Below are positions 1 through 8,478 of a stretch of DNA of 64,000 nucleotides, one piece after another. The notes beneath the pieces were generated by a model. That model was not told where the DNA came from. It was given only the letters and a program-made list of their open reading frames with translations, and did no database searches. The DNA lies in the NCBI GenBank assembly GCA_910588925.1, contig CAJURV010000001.1, positions 72,433 to 136,432 on the forward strand, given 5' to 3'. The first letter of the stretch is position 1. The number at the start of each line of letters is the position of its first letter. The DNA comes from an uncultured Rikenellaceae bacterium (GTDB lineage: Bacteria > Bacteroidota > Bacteroidia > Bacteroidales > Rikenellaceae). A program made the translations under genes and the position numbers.

Positions 1-322
1 TTATAGGAATATCCCGGGAGCAGATCATGCGCACTATTTCCCTAAACTATGAAAGAGCAATCTATACTCTCGTCTCTATGGCGGTTAAATCGCGGGCCAC
101 GCATTGCGGCATGCCGAAACTTACATAACAGAAACCGCTTTTACGATCTATCGTATATCCGGTTCTCTCCACCCGTCAAAGCTCCTCCCGTTTTACGACG
201 CCAACAATGTATTTACCTATAAAGAGAGCCATAGACAATGCCGGCCCCAAACTAAAAGTAGGTTCTTAAAACAAAAAAGCGTCGGCATGCAAATACCGAC
301 GCTTTAAATACATATTTATCAC
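1..322. other. Left-edge intergenic region
   Basis: No gene is supported here apart from the purB terminator at 273-305. Two short frames run in from the left edge (2-52 and 3-131) and either could be the last codons of a plus-strand gene that starts outside the window, but both are too short to choose between. A 67-codon frame at 104-307 has no recognisable features and runs through the terminator, so I do not call it. Confidence 0.5.
273..305 (-). terminator. Rho-independent terminator of purB
   Basis: Perfect 10-bp inverted repeat (276-285 with 296-305) around a 10-base loop. The minus-strand copy is followed by a run of T (complement of A273-278). It lies 18 bases past the purB stop codon. 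Confidence 0.85.
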
Positions 323-1678
323 TTAGTATAGTTCCACACCCGTATAAGTGCCCGGAGAGAGACGACGCAACTCCTCTTTGACGCTCTCGGCCACATCCAA
401 CGACTCTATGAAGCTCGCCATATCGTCCTTTGTAATGGCTTTATTGGTGCGTGTGAGAGCCTTTAACGCCTCGTAGGGGTTGGGATAGTTCTCGCGTCGC
501 AGGATAGTCTGTATCCCCTCTGCTACGACGGCCCAGTTGTTTTCGAGGTCGCCATCAATAGCTTCCCTGTTGATTATCAGTTTGTCGAGACCGCGGGTTA
601 TAGATCTTATCGCTATTATGGTGTGAGCCAAAGGAACGCCCACATTACGGAGCACCGTAGAGTCGGTCAAGTCGCGTTGCATGCGCGACACGGGCAATTT
701 AGAGGCCAGATGACCGAACAAAGCGTTGGCGATACCGAGGTTGCCTTCCCCGTTTTCGAAGTCTATAGGATTGACCTTATGCGGCATAGCCGACGAACCT
801 ACCTCTCCGGCCTTGATCTTCTGCTTGAAGTACTCCATCGAAATATAGGTCCACATATCCCGGCTAAGGTCTATCAATACGGTATTGATGCGCGCCAAAG
901 CGTCGAAAATAGCGGCGATATTGTCGTAATGCTCTATCTGTGTGGTTATCTGCGAGCGATCGAGACCGAGCGTACCGTTAACGAAACCGTTGGCGAACCC
1001 TACCCAATCTATTCCGGGATAGGCCGCATGATGAGCGTTGAAATTACCCGTAGCGCCACCGAACTTGGCGGGGAAAGGAACGCTCTCGAGCATGGCTTTC
1101 TGCTTGGAGAGACGCTCCACGAACACCATTATCTCCTTGCCGAGACGTGTGGGCGAGGCAGGCTGTCCGTGAGTATGGGCGAGCATGGGCACCTCACGCC
1201 ACTCCTGTGCCAGAGACACGAGCTTATCTATAAACGTCTGAAGCATCGGATGATATACATTCTTCAAAGCATCGCGCAAAGAATACGGAGTGGCCGTGTT
1301 GTTTATGTCCTGCGAGGTAAGGCCGAAATGGACGAACTCACGGCTATCGCCCAACCGCATGGCATCCATCTTATCTTTTATAAAGTATTCGACGGCCTTT
1401 ACGTCGTGATTGGTGGTCTTCTCTATTTGCTTGACTGCGGCGGCATCTTCCACGGAGAAATTGCGGTATATATCGCGCAACTCCTCGTAACGCCCCTCGT
1501 CGAAACCGGCCAACTGCGGAAGCGGCAACCTGCAAAGAGCTATGAAATATTCTATCTCTACCAATACGCGGTAACGTATCAGCGCATATTCCGAAAAATA
1601 ATCGGCCAACTCCCCGCAATTTTTGCGATAACGGCCGTCTATCGGAGATATCGCAGTCAACGTATTCAAATCCATCAT
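323..1678 (-). CDS. purB: Adenylosuccinate lyase
   Basis: Cytosolic enzyme that removes fumarate twice in purine synthesis: from SAICAR to give AICAR, and from adenylosuccinate to give AMP. The 451-residue protein carries the fumarase/aspartase superfamily signature SSAMPHKVNP at about residues 295-304 (catalytic-serine loop), the HTHGQP motif at 168-173 with its catalytic His, and the TSQDIN motif near 121-126. Its length matches the PurB type of about 450-460 residues. The start is ATG followed directly by a second ATG, so either may be used. Single-gene unit with its own terminator, divergent from the next gene. Confidence 0.97.
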   Translation of the reverse strand: MMDLNTLTAISPIDGRYRKNCGELADYFSEYALIRYRVLVEIEYFIALCRLPLPQLAGFDEGRYEELRDIYRNFSVEDAAAVKQIEKTTNHDVKAVEYFIKDKMDAMRLGDSREFVHFGLTSQDINNTATPYSLRDALKNVYHPMLQTFIDKLVSLAQEWREVPMLAHTHGQPASPTRLGKEIMVFVERLSKQKAMLESVPFPAKFGGATGNFNAHHAAYPGIDWVGFANGFVNGTLGLDRSQITTQIEHYDNIAAIFDALARINTVLIDLSRDMWTYISMEYFKQKIKAGEVGSSAMPHKVNPIDFENGEGNLGIANALFGHLASKLPVSRMQRDLTDSTVLRNVGVPLAHTIIAIRSITRGLDKLIINREAIDGDLENNWAVVAEGIQTILRRENYPNPYEALKALTRTNKAITKDDMASFIESLDVAESVKEELRRLSPGTYTGVELY

Positions 1679-1722
1679 GATAAGTTTTAACCCGCCAACA
1701 TCGCGGGAATCGTTTTAAATTG

Positions 1723-1730
1723 CAAAAATA
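1723..1730 (-). promoter_or_regulatory. Candidate -7 box for purB
   Basis: The minus strand reads TATTTTTG, a match to the Bacteroidota -7 consensus TAnnTTTG, about 45 bases before the purB ATG. No good TTG box is seen at the expected 19-21 bp spacing, so the call rests on the -7 box alone. Confidence 0.45.
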
Positions 1731-1828
1731 ATAATTTTCGGCACAAGAACCTCCCGAAAACATTGAAAATTATATCCCTCCAGCCCTAAAAACAATGCCC
1801 GGGCATACTAAACGACCGAAGTTATCGT

Positions 1829-1836
1829 TATCTTTG
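1829..1836 (+). promoter_or_regulatory. Candidate -7 box for DUF4834-like gene
   Basis: TATCTTTG fits the Bacteroidota TAnnTTTG box and lies 54 bases before the ATG at 1891. No clear -33 box is visible. If used, it places transcription start within the upstream extension of the open frame and so supports the shorter start. Confidence 0.5.
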
Positions 1837-1890
1837 CACCGGACAGACCCTGGCGAACAGGTCGGTTACGTCATAAAGCACAAAACGAAA

Positions 1891-2124
1891 ATGGCACTAC
1901 TGGGCACTATATTCACCATAATAATAGTATTCTATCTTATAAACCTCGTTTTTAAGATAGTAATACGTCACTGGATAAACAAAAACATCTACAAAAGCGG
2001 AGGCTCTTTCTTCCATCGCCAGAATGCGCCGCGCAAAGAGGGCGACATAAGAATAGACAAACAAGCCAAAGAGAAACGCGTAAAATCCGACGTAGGCGAA
2101 TATGTCGATTTCGAGGAGATGTAA
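1891..2124 (+). CDS. Small membrane protein, DUF4834-like
   Basis: A 77-residue protein: a hydrophobic N-terminal segment (about residues 2-22, TIFTIIIVFYLINLVFKIV region) followed by a basic, polar cytoplasmic-looking tail ending in an acidic stretch. This layout resembles the Bacteroidota DUF4834 family of unknown function; that assignment is from memory of the family. The frame stays open 32 codons upstream, but I chose the ATG at 1891 because the -7 box lies inside that extension and the hydrophobic segment begins right after it. Divergent from purB, convergent with the cupin gene. Confidence 0.7.
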   Translation: MALLGTIFTIIIVFYLINLVFKIVIRHWINKNIYKSGGSFFHRQNAPRKEGDIRIDKQAKEKRVKSDVGEYVDFEEM

Positions 2125-2142
2125 AGCCTACCTTAAGAAAGG

Positions 2143-2469
2143 CTACCCCTCCTTATGCACCGCGATCCATACGCATTCGGGGCATTCCGACGTATTTGAC
2201 ACACGATGCCTCACATGCGCCGGTATCGTCACGTGATCACCCTCGCAAAGCTCATCAACGCTCATATCGTCGTACATTATTTCGGCCTTGCCTTTGAGCA
2301 CCGTCACCCATTCGTCGCCGGACTGGTCGTACCATTTCCCTCGCTCCGTAACGTGCCCTTTGGAGACTATGCGTTCGACGCGAAAACCTTTACCGGAAAA
2401 TAACGTCTCCGTAAACTCGCCTTTGTCGAGATCGACCCCGTGTAAGTCGAAAAGATTCTTAAGATACAT
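2143..2469 (-). CDS. Small cupin-domain protein
   Basis: A 108-residue single-domain cupin. It shows the expected pattern: GxWYDQSGDEWVTVLKG (cupin motif 1, with an acidic residue in place of part of the usual His pair) and, later, GDHVTIPAHVRHRVSN (cupin motif 2, His-rich). Such proteins bind a metal, but substrate and reaction are unknown. The frame can be extended to a TTG at 2478; I prefer ATG 2469, which follows a GAGG sequence. The gene sits just behind the DUF2027-Smr gene (13 bases after its stop) and is probably co-transcribed with it. Confidence 0.8.
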   Translation of the reverse strand: MYLKNLFDLHGVDLDKGEFTETLFSGKGFRVERIVSKGHVTERGKWYDQSGDEWVTVLKGKAEIMYDDMSVDELCEGDHVTIPAHVRHRVSNTSECPECVWIAVHKEG

Positions 2470-2482
2470 AAGCCTCAATGTA

Positions 2483-3325
2483 TCAGTAAAACACCATTAT
2501 AGCTCCGTAACCGTACTCGGCGAAAGAGGCGTCCTGCCACGACAGTTTCGGATAGTCGCGCCTCAGACGGCGTTGCAGCTCGTATTTGAGCTTGCCGCTA
2601 CCCACGCCGTGTATGAATACCACCCGACCGTGTCCGCCGCTTTTTACAGCAAGCGACATAACTATATCGAAACGCGACATCTGAGCCTCCAATATCTCGC
2701 CTGCCGACATGCCCTCCGTGGAGGACAACAGCTCCTCGGCATGAAGGTCTACCACCTCCTCCGACGGCTTTTTCACCGCGGCCGGCTTTACAGCAACCTG
2801 TTTGGGCACATCAACTCCCAACACCTCCGAAAGACGTTCCATCTCCACTACACGCAATCTGCCGGTATCCGAAGACTCCTCGGCATCTACAGGAGCAACG
2901 GGCTCTTCCACCTCCTCAGCATCGTCGTCCGACATGTTATCGGATGCAACTGCGGCCTCATTGAGCGCGGCGACATTCTTAAGATACTGTTGGCGCAACT
3001 GGGCCACATCCACCATATCTTCGTCATCGCCATAGTCGTTCACGAGCGATATTTTACCGTAACGGCTATATGCAGCGGCCCTTTTGACATCTTTTTTCTC
3101 CTCCGGGGCGCGACGTCGCGATGCACCCGGCTTATGATCGCCTACACCTATCTTCGCTATGGCCTCGAGCTCGTCCTCTTCGGCTACGGCAACCAAATCG
3201 GTAAGAGGAGCAGGAACATCGAAACCGTCCTCCATCTCCACCGTAGCCACGGCGCCTTTTATAGAGACCACGACACCTGACCCGGTATCGCTCAAAAACT
3301 TGACTCTGTCGCCTATCCTTATCAT
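2483..3325 (-). CDS. DUF2027 protein with C-terminal Smr domain
   Basis: A 280-residue protein. Residues 1-50 form a small beta-rich module (GDRVKFLSDTGSGVVVSI) like the N-terminus of Bacteroidota DUF2027 proteins. The middle (about 55-185) is low-complexity and acidic. The C-terminus is an Smr domain as in MutS2: VDLHAEELL near 192 and VVFIHGVGSGKLK near 235-248, the glycine-rich motif linked to nicking or RNA-cleavage activity in some relatives. No MutS ATPase part is present. Its role in this phylum is unknown. First gene of a two-gene unit with the cupin. Confidence 0.85.
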   Translation of the reverse strand: MIRIGDRVKFLSDTGSGVVVSIKGAVATVEMEDGFDVPAPLTDLVAVAEEDELEAIAKIGVGDHKPGASRRRAPEEKKDVKRAAAYSRYGKISLVNDYGDDEDMVDVAQLRQQYLKNVAALNEAAVASDNMSDDDAEEVEEPVAPVDAEESSDTGRLRVVEMERLSEVLGVDVPKQVAVKPAAVKKPSEEVVDLHAEELLSSTEGMSAGEILEAQMSRFDIVMSLAVKSGGHGRVVFIHGVGSGKLKYELQRRLRRDYPKLSWQDASFAEYGYGAIMVFY

Positions 3326-3405
3326 ATCTCAAATGTTTTTAACCGTATAAGAGAGCTGCCTTACGCAGGCACGCCCCACACCGTTCTTATTCCCGACAAA
3401 ATTAG

Positions 3406-3413
3406 TACATTTG
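3406..3413 (+). promoter_or_regulatory. Candidate -7 box for queA-ygiQ
   Basis: TACATTTG matches TAnnTTTG and lies 53 bases before the queA ATG in a short divergent intergenic region. A -33 box is not evident. Confidence 0.5.
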
Positions 3414-3466
3414 CGGAATAATCGTATCTCAAAAAGGCCGGCACATGCGGCTTTATACACAACGCA

Positions 3467-4681
3467 ATGACTGACAGAAAAATAGACATAAAAGATTTCG
3501 ACTACGAGCTGCCCGAGGAGCGCATCGCAAAATTCCCCACACCGCGCCGTGGCGACTCCAAACTGTTGTTCTGGGACGGTTCGCCGCACGCCGCATCGTT
3601 CGACAAGGCGCACGAATTTCTACCCGACGGATGTACGCTCGTCTTCAACGATACCAAAGTGATAAGGGCCCGTCTGCTTTTCTTCAAGGAGAGCGGCGCC
3701 CGCATAGAGATATTCTGCCTCGAACCGCGCTACCCGGCCGATTACGAAAGAGCTTTCGCCGCCACCGGCACATCACAATGGTCGTGCATGGTGGGCAATC
3801 TGCGCAAATGGAAAGAGGGGGTGCTAACCGCACGTTTCACCCACGATGGAAGCGAACATACGCTCACAGCCGAACGTATCGGACAGGAGGGCAAGGAGCA
3901 GATCGTACGCTTCACATGGAGCGACCCTGAAATGACCTTCGGACGCCTGTTGGAGACACTCGGACGCATACCCATACCGCCGTATCTCAACCGCGAGAGT
4001 TGCGAGAGCGACAACACACGATACCAAACCGTCTACTCGCGGGCTGAAGGGTCGGTAGCGGCGCCCACGGCAGGTCTGCATTTCACGGACGAGACAATAG
4101 ACGCTCTCCGCCGTAAAGGCCACCCCACGGCCGAAGTCACACTGCACGTGGGCGCTGGGACGTTTCTGCCCGTCAAGGAGGAGAACGCCGCCGACCACCC
4201 CATGCACACCGAGCATTTCAGCGTCACCGAAAAGACCATAGAAAAACTGATAGCCGGATACGGCAACATAATAGCAGTAGGAACGACATCGGTGCGTACG
4301 CTCGAATCGCTCCCTGTACTGGGCTACCGCATACTCACCGACGGCGACCCGCACTGCGACAGGGTCATAGGCCAATGGGAGAGCTACGGCATAGACGAAA
4401 CAACCGACGGGCTGACCCTGCTCAAAACGCTGGCAGACCACATGCGCCGCCACAGGCTCGACAGGATCGACGGCTCCACCCGCATAATGATAACGCCACC
4501 TTACCGCTGGCGCGTAGTGCGCGGCATGTTCACCAACTTCCACCAACCGCAAAGCACGTTGCTCCTGTTGGTATGCGCCCTTATAGGACCCGCCTGGCGC
4601 GAGCTATACCGCTATGCCATGGACAACGATTTCCGCTTTCTCAGCTACGGCGACTCATCCCTTCTTATACCCCCGAGATAA
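3467..4681 (+). CDS. queA: S-adenosylmethionine:tRNA ribosyltransferase-isomerase (QueA family, long form)
   Basis: QueA transfers and isomerises the ribosyl group of SAM onto 7-aminomethyl-7-deazaguanine in tRNA, giving epoxyqueuosine. Family landmarks are clear: an N-terminal DFDYELPEERIAKFP, FNDTKVIRARL, SVAAPTAGLHFT near residues 190-202, HVGAGTFLPV near 225, and MFTNFHQPQSTLLLLV near the end. At 404 residues it is longer than the usual 340-360, with extra sequence around residues 80-115 and 290-345. Bacteroidota often carry such a longer homologue, so it may be a QueA paralogue rather than the only queuosine enzyme. Its TAA overlaps the next gene's ATG by one base. Confidence 0.88.
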   Translation: MTDRKIDIKDFDYELPEERIAKFPTPRRGDSKLLFWDGSPHAASFDKAHEFLPDGCTLVFNDTKVIRARLLFFKESGARIEIFCLEPRYPADYERAFAATGTSQWSCMVGNLRKWKEGVLTARFTHDGSEHTLTAERIGQEGKEQIVRFTWSDPEMTFGRLLETLGRIPIPPYLNRESCESDNTRYQTVYSRAEGSVAAPTAGLHFTDETIDALRRKGHPTAEVTLHVGAGTFLPVKEENAADHPMHTEHFSVTEKTIEKLIAGYGNIIAVGTTSVRTLESLPVLGYRILTDGDPHCDRVIGQWESYGIDETTDGLTLLKTLADHMRRHRLDRIDGSTRIMITPPYRWRVVRGMFTNFHQPQSTLLLLVCALIGPAWRELYRYAMDNDFRFLSYGDSSLLIPPR

Positions 4682-6471
4682 TGTACGACGGACGATTCCT
4701 ACCAACGAGCGCCAAAGAGGCGCATGAGGCCGGCATCGAGCGGTTCGACATAATACTGTTCTCCGGCGACGCATACGTCGACCACCCCTCTTTCGGCGTG
4801 GCCGTCATAGCCCGCATACTGGAGGCCGAGGGCTACACCGTGGCCGTAGTGCCGCAACCTAACTGGCGCGACGACCTGCGCGACTTCCGCAAGATGGGAG
4901 CGCCGCGGCTATTCTTCGGTGTCACGGCCGGCAATATGGACTCCATGGTAAACCACTACACCGCCGCCCGGCGTCTGCGATCGGACGACGCCTACACCCC
5001 GGGAGGACGGGCTGGAGCGCGCCCCGATTACGCCACCACCGTCTACACCCGCATACTCAAACGTTTGTACCCCGATGTGCCGGTAGTGATAGGCGGCATA
5101 GAGGCATCGCTAAGACGCCTCGCGCACTACGATTATTGGCATGACAGAATGATGCCGTCAATACTCGTAGACAGCGGCGCCGACCTGCTCTGTTACGGTC
5201 TCGGCGACAAGGCCATGCCGCGCATAGCACGCTTCATAGCCGACGGCTTCAACAAAAAGAGGTTGCACACGCTACGGCAGACCGCCTACATCACCGACCG
5301 CGAAGGGCTGGCACGTCTCGACCCCGAAGAGACCGTAACCCTGCACCCGTACGAGGAGTGTCTCAAAAATAAAAAGCTGTTAGGCAAGAACTTCGTACAC
5401 ATAGAGACACAATCGAACGTCATGGAGCCCAAACGCCTCGTGGAGGAGACCGACGGACGTTTCGTCGTTGTGAACGCCCCATATCCGCATCTCGACACAA
5501 AAGAGATAGACCGCACCTACGACCTGCCCTTCACACGCATGCCACATCCCCGATATCGCGGTAAAGGCGACATCCCGGCTTGGGAGATGATAAAATTTTC
5601 GGTCAATACCCACCGCGGATGCTTCGGCGGTTGCAGCTTCTGTACCATATCTGCCCATCAGGGCAAGTTCATATCGTCGCGCTCCGAAGAGTCGATCCTG
5701 CGTGAGGTGCGCGCCATCACGCGTATGGAGGGGTTTCGCGGATACCTCTCGGACATAGGAGGCCCCTCGGCCAACATGTACGGCATGAAAGGACGCAACG
5801 AACGCGCCTGCCGCACATGCAAACGCCCGTCGTGCCTGTTCCCCAAGGTGTGTCCCAACCTGGATAACGGCCACGAACGACTGTTGGAGCTGTATCGCAA
5901 AGTAGACGCCGTGGAGGGAATAAAAAAATCGTTCATAGGCAGCGGCATAAGATACGACCTGTTCGACGACCGGTTCGGAGACGCCTACTTACGCGAAGTG
6001 ATCGTAAACCACACATCGGGCAAACTGAAAGTAGCCCCGGAACACACCGAAGACGAAGTGCTCGCCATGATGCGCAAACCGCCTTTCGCCCTATTCGAAA
6101 GGCTCAACGAACGGTTCAGGCGAATATGCGAACAAAACGGGCTCCGATACCTGCTAATACCCTATTTCATATCGTCGCACCCGGCATGCCGCATGGAGGA
6201 TATGAAAAGGCTGGCGACACGTATGCGCGGCCTCGACTTCAGGTTAGAACAGGTGCAGGATTTCACCCCTACCCCCATGACTCTCTCATCCACCATATTT
6301 TACACAGGCATAGACCCATACACGGATAAACCCGTATTCACCGAACACGATCCTGAACGCAAGAAACAACAAAAAAGTCTGTTTTTCGGTAGCCCCGGAG
6401 CGGATAGGAGGGGCGCAGGTAACGATAACCGGAAAAAAGATTACAGCAGACGACAATGGAATAAAAGGTAA
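4681..6471 (+). CDS. YgiQ family radical SAM protein
   Basis: A 596-residue radical SAM enzyme of the YgiQ (UPF0313) family. The cluster motif GCFGGCSFC places Cys at about residues 314, 318 and 321, later than in most radical SAM proteins because a cobalamin-binding-like N-terminal region precedes it (FDIILFSGDAYVDHPSFG at the start, VVIGGIEASLRRLAHYDYW near 140). The C-terminal half has CRTCKRPSC near residue 378 and QVQDFTPTPMT near 520, both familiar in this family. The reaction is not known. Start ATG 4681 overlaps the queA stop (TAATG), which implies translational coupling; the frame is open further upstream inside queA but that is out of register with queA. Confidence 0.9.
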   Translation: MYDGRFLPTSAKEAHEAGIERFDIILFSGDAYVDHPSFGVAVIARILEAEGYTVAVVPQPNWRDDLRDFRKMGAPRLFFGVTAGNMDSMVNHYTAARRLRSDDAYTPGGRAGARPDYATTVYTRILKRLYPDVPVVIGGIEASLRRLAHYDYWHDRMMPSILVDSGADLLCYGLGDKAMPRIARFIADGFNKKRLHTLRQTAYITDREGLARLDPEETVTLHPYEECLKNKKLLGKNFVHIETQSNVMEPKRLVEETDGRFVVVNAPYPHLDTKEIDRTYDLPFTRMPHPRYRGKGDIPAWEMIKFSVNTHRGCFGGCSFCTISAHQGKFISSRSEESILREVRAITRMEGFRGYLSDIGGPSANMYGMKGRNERACRTCKRPSCLFPKVCPNLDNGHERLLELYRKVDAVEGIKKSFIGSGIRYDLFDDRFGDAYLREVIVNHTSGKLKVAPEHTEDEVLAMMRKPPFALFERLNERFRRICEQNGLRYLLIPYFISSHPACRMEDMKRLATRMRGLDFRLEQVQDFTPTPMTLSSTIFYTGIDPYTDKPVFTEHDPERKKQQKSLFFGSPGADRRGAGNDNRKKDYSRRQWNKR

Positions 6472-6862
6472 ATCAGAAAAACATTGTTTTACAAACAATT
6501 AACCAACACACAATCGTAAAACAGGTTTCGGTAATTGTACAGTAAAAATTTAGGAACATTTTCTGCGAACAACTACGATATTCGCCTTATCGACCCTTAT
6601 TTCATTTCGGCTGCATAGGCTTAGAAACACGCCGCAATACATACAACAACCCCGAGACGCCGTGTTCACTGCCACCAAATAAAACTACCGAAGGTGTAGT
6701 TTATCAGAAAGGGGTCCGTGACCCCCACAAAAATTTCGGAAAATTTTACCGGCAAAACTATTTTCGTTATCTTTGGCTTCGCCTTAGATACGGCGCACCG
6801 GCAAAACTCCGGCACCCGGCTGTCCGTATCTTCATCAAGGTTTTGTCAAACATACGTACACA
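6472..6862. other. Non-coding region before dnaB with hairpins
   Basis: 391 bases without a credible gene. It contains two close inverted repeats: 6682-6688 with 6696-6702 (7 bp) and 6711-6716 with 6720-6725 (GGGGTC/GACCCC, 3-base loop). Neither is followed by a clear T run. Downstream lies a single copy of the repeat seen at the right edge (6768-6790 and flank), carrying a -7 box. Confidence 0.6.
6768..6775 (+). promoter_or_regulatory. Candidate -7 box for dnaB
   Basis: TATCTTTG, an exact TAnnTTTG match, 87 bases before the dnaB ATG. It is the left arm of a hairpin (6768-6790) shared with the right-edge repeats. Confidence 0.55.
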
Positions 6863-8431
6863 ATGGCAAAGAGAGACAGTAACTTCAACAACACCAGCCA
6901 GATAATATCCGCATTAAGCAAAGAGGGCGGTTACGTTCCGCCTCAGGCCGTCGATTTGGAAGAGGCGGTATTGGGAGCCATAATGGTGGAACCCAACTCC
7001 ATATTCTCGGTGATAGAGATATTGAGCCCCGAATCTTTCTACAAAGAGAGCCACCGTATAATCTACCAAGCGGCACTCGACCTCTCGGCCAAACACGAAC
7101 CCGTCGACCTATACACCCTGAGCGACATGCTCAGACGGAAAAAACAACTCACCGAAGTGGGCGGCGTCGTCTATCTGACCTCGCTTACGCAAAAGGTTGG
7201 TTCTGCAGCGCACATAGAGTTCCATGCCCAGCTCATAGCCCAGAAACACATACAGCGCGAGCTCATCCGGGCCTCGGTGGACATACAGAAGAACTCGTTC
7301 AACGACGACCTCGACGTCACCGACCTCATCGACTACGCAGAGGCCCAGATATTCAAGGTTTCGGAGGGCAATATCAAGCGCGACGTGCAATCGTCGTTCG
7401 ACGTGGTTAAAAAGGCGCTCAAACAGATAGAGGAGGCCAAGAACAAACCCGACGGACTGAGCGGCGTACCGACGGGCTTCAACGACTTGGACAAACTCAC
7501 GCTCGGATGGCAACCGTCCGATTTGGTGATCATAGCGGCCCGTCCCGCCATGGGTAAAACCGCTTTCGTGCTCAGCATGGCGCGAAACATGGCTATAGAC
7601 TTCCATCGCGGAGTAGCCATATTCTCGCTGGAAATGAGCTCCGTGCAGCTTATAACGCGTCTTATAGTGTCCGAATCGGGCATAGGTTCTTCAACCATCA
7701 AGAGCGGCCGACTCACACCCGAGGAGTGGGCCCATCTCGAAAAATCCATAGTGCCGCTGCAAGACGCACCGCTCTACATCGACGACACTCCCGCCCTCTC
7801 CATATTCGAGTTCAGATCCAAAGCCCGCAGGCTCAAGGTTCAATACGACATACAGTTGATAATAATCGACTACCTCCAGCTTATGACCGGCCCCTCCGAC
7901 ACGCGCGGCAACCGCGAACAGGAGGTATCGTCTATCTCGCGCTCGCTCAAGGCCATAGCCAAAGAGCTGGAGATACCGATAATAGCCCTTTCGCAGCTCA
8001 ACCGCTCCGTGGAGACTCGCGGAGGCAACAAACGCCCGCAGCTCTCGGACCTTCGCGAATCGGGAGCCATAGAGCAGGATGCCGACATAGTGGCATTCAT
8101 ACACCGCCCCGAGTATTACGGCATGACCCACGACGAATCGGGCATACCCATCCCGCCCGGCACGGCTGAATTTATCGTAGCGAAGCACCGTAACGGCGCC
8201 ACCGACATAATAAATCTCAAATTCCGTGCGGAACAGGCCCGCTTCACCAACTTCGACGAGCTCGACCAGCTGACCGGAGGCGGCGGATACGTGGAATACG
8301 GAAGCTCCATAGGCTCTGCCGCCGGCATAAACGCCCCGGGCAATGCCCAGATGCCGTCCGGACCGTTCGGCGGCGAATTCGACACCCCCGTTGGCAGCGA
8401 CTTCTCATCCGACAGCGGCTCGCCGTTCTGA
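6863..8431 (+). CDS. dnaB: Replicative DNA helicase DnaB
   Basis: Hexameric 5'-3' helicase that unwinds the replication fork and recruits primase. The 522-residue protein has the N-terminal DnaB domain (PPQAVDLEEAVLGAIMVEP at about 25-43), a linker, and a RecA-like domain with Walker A ARPAMGKT around residues 225-232, the IIIDYLQLM Walker B region near 334-342, and ALSQLNRSVE (motif H3) near 376. The last about 55 residues are Gly/Ser-rich and probably disordered, longer than in E. coli DnaB. No intein is present. The gene is followed 47 bases later by the ftsE-like gene on the same strand. Confidence 0.97.
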   Translation: MAKRDSNFNNTSQIISALSKEGGYVPPQAVDLEEAVLGAIMVEPNSIFSVIEILSPESFYKESHRIIYQAALDLSAKHEPVDLYTLSDMLRRKKQLTEVGGVVYLTSLTQKVGSAAHIEFHAQLIAQKHIQRELIRASVDIQKNSFNDDLDVTDLIDYAEAQIFKVSEGNIKRDVQSSFDVVKKALKQIEEAKNKPDGLSGVPTGFNDLDKLTLGWQPSDLVIIAARPAMGKTAFVLSMARNMAIDFHRGVAIFSLEMSSVQLITRLIVSESGIGSSTIKSGRLTPEEWAHLEKSIVPLQDAPLYIDDTPALSIFEFRSKARRLKVQYDIQLIIIDYLQLMTGPSDTRGNREQEVSSISRSLKAIAKELEIPIIALSQLNRSVETRGGNKRPQLSDLRESGAIEQDADIVAFIHRPEYYGMTHDESGIPIPPGTAEFIVAKHRNGATDIINLKFRAEQARFTNFDELDQLTGGGGYVEYGSSIGSAAGINAPGNAQMPSGPFGGEFDTPVGSDFSSDSGSPF

Positions 8432-8478
8432 CGCAGAGAGGTAAACCACGAGACAAAAGATCAGAAAAACAGACACAA

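Noticed and set aside
2-131. Partial C-terminal coding sequence at the left edge
   Set aside because: Two overlapping frames are open from the edge and neither is long enough to decide or identify.
623-1690. Plus-strand frame of about 355 codons
   Set aside because: Antisense to purB, with no domain signature.
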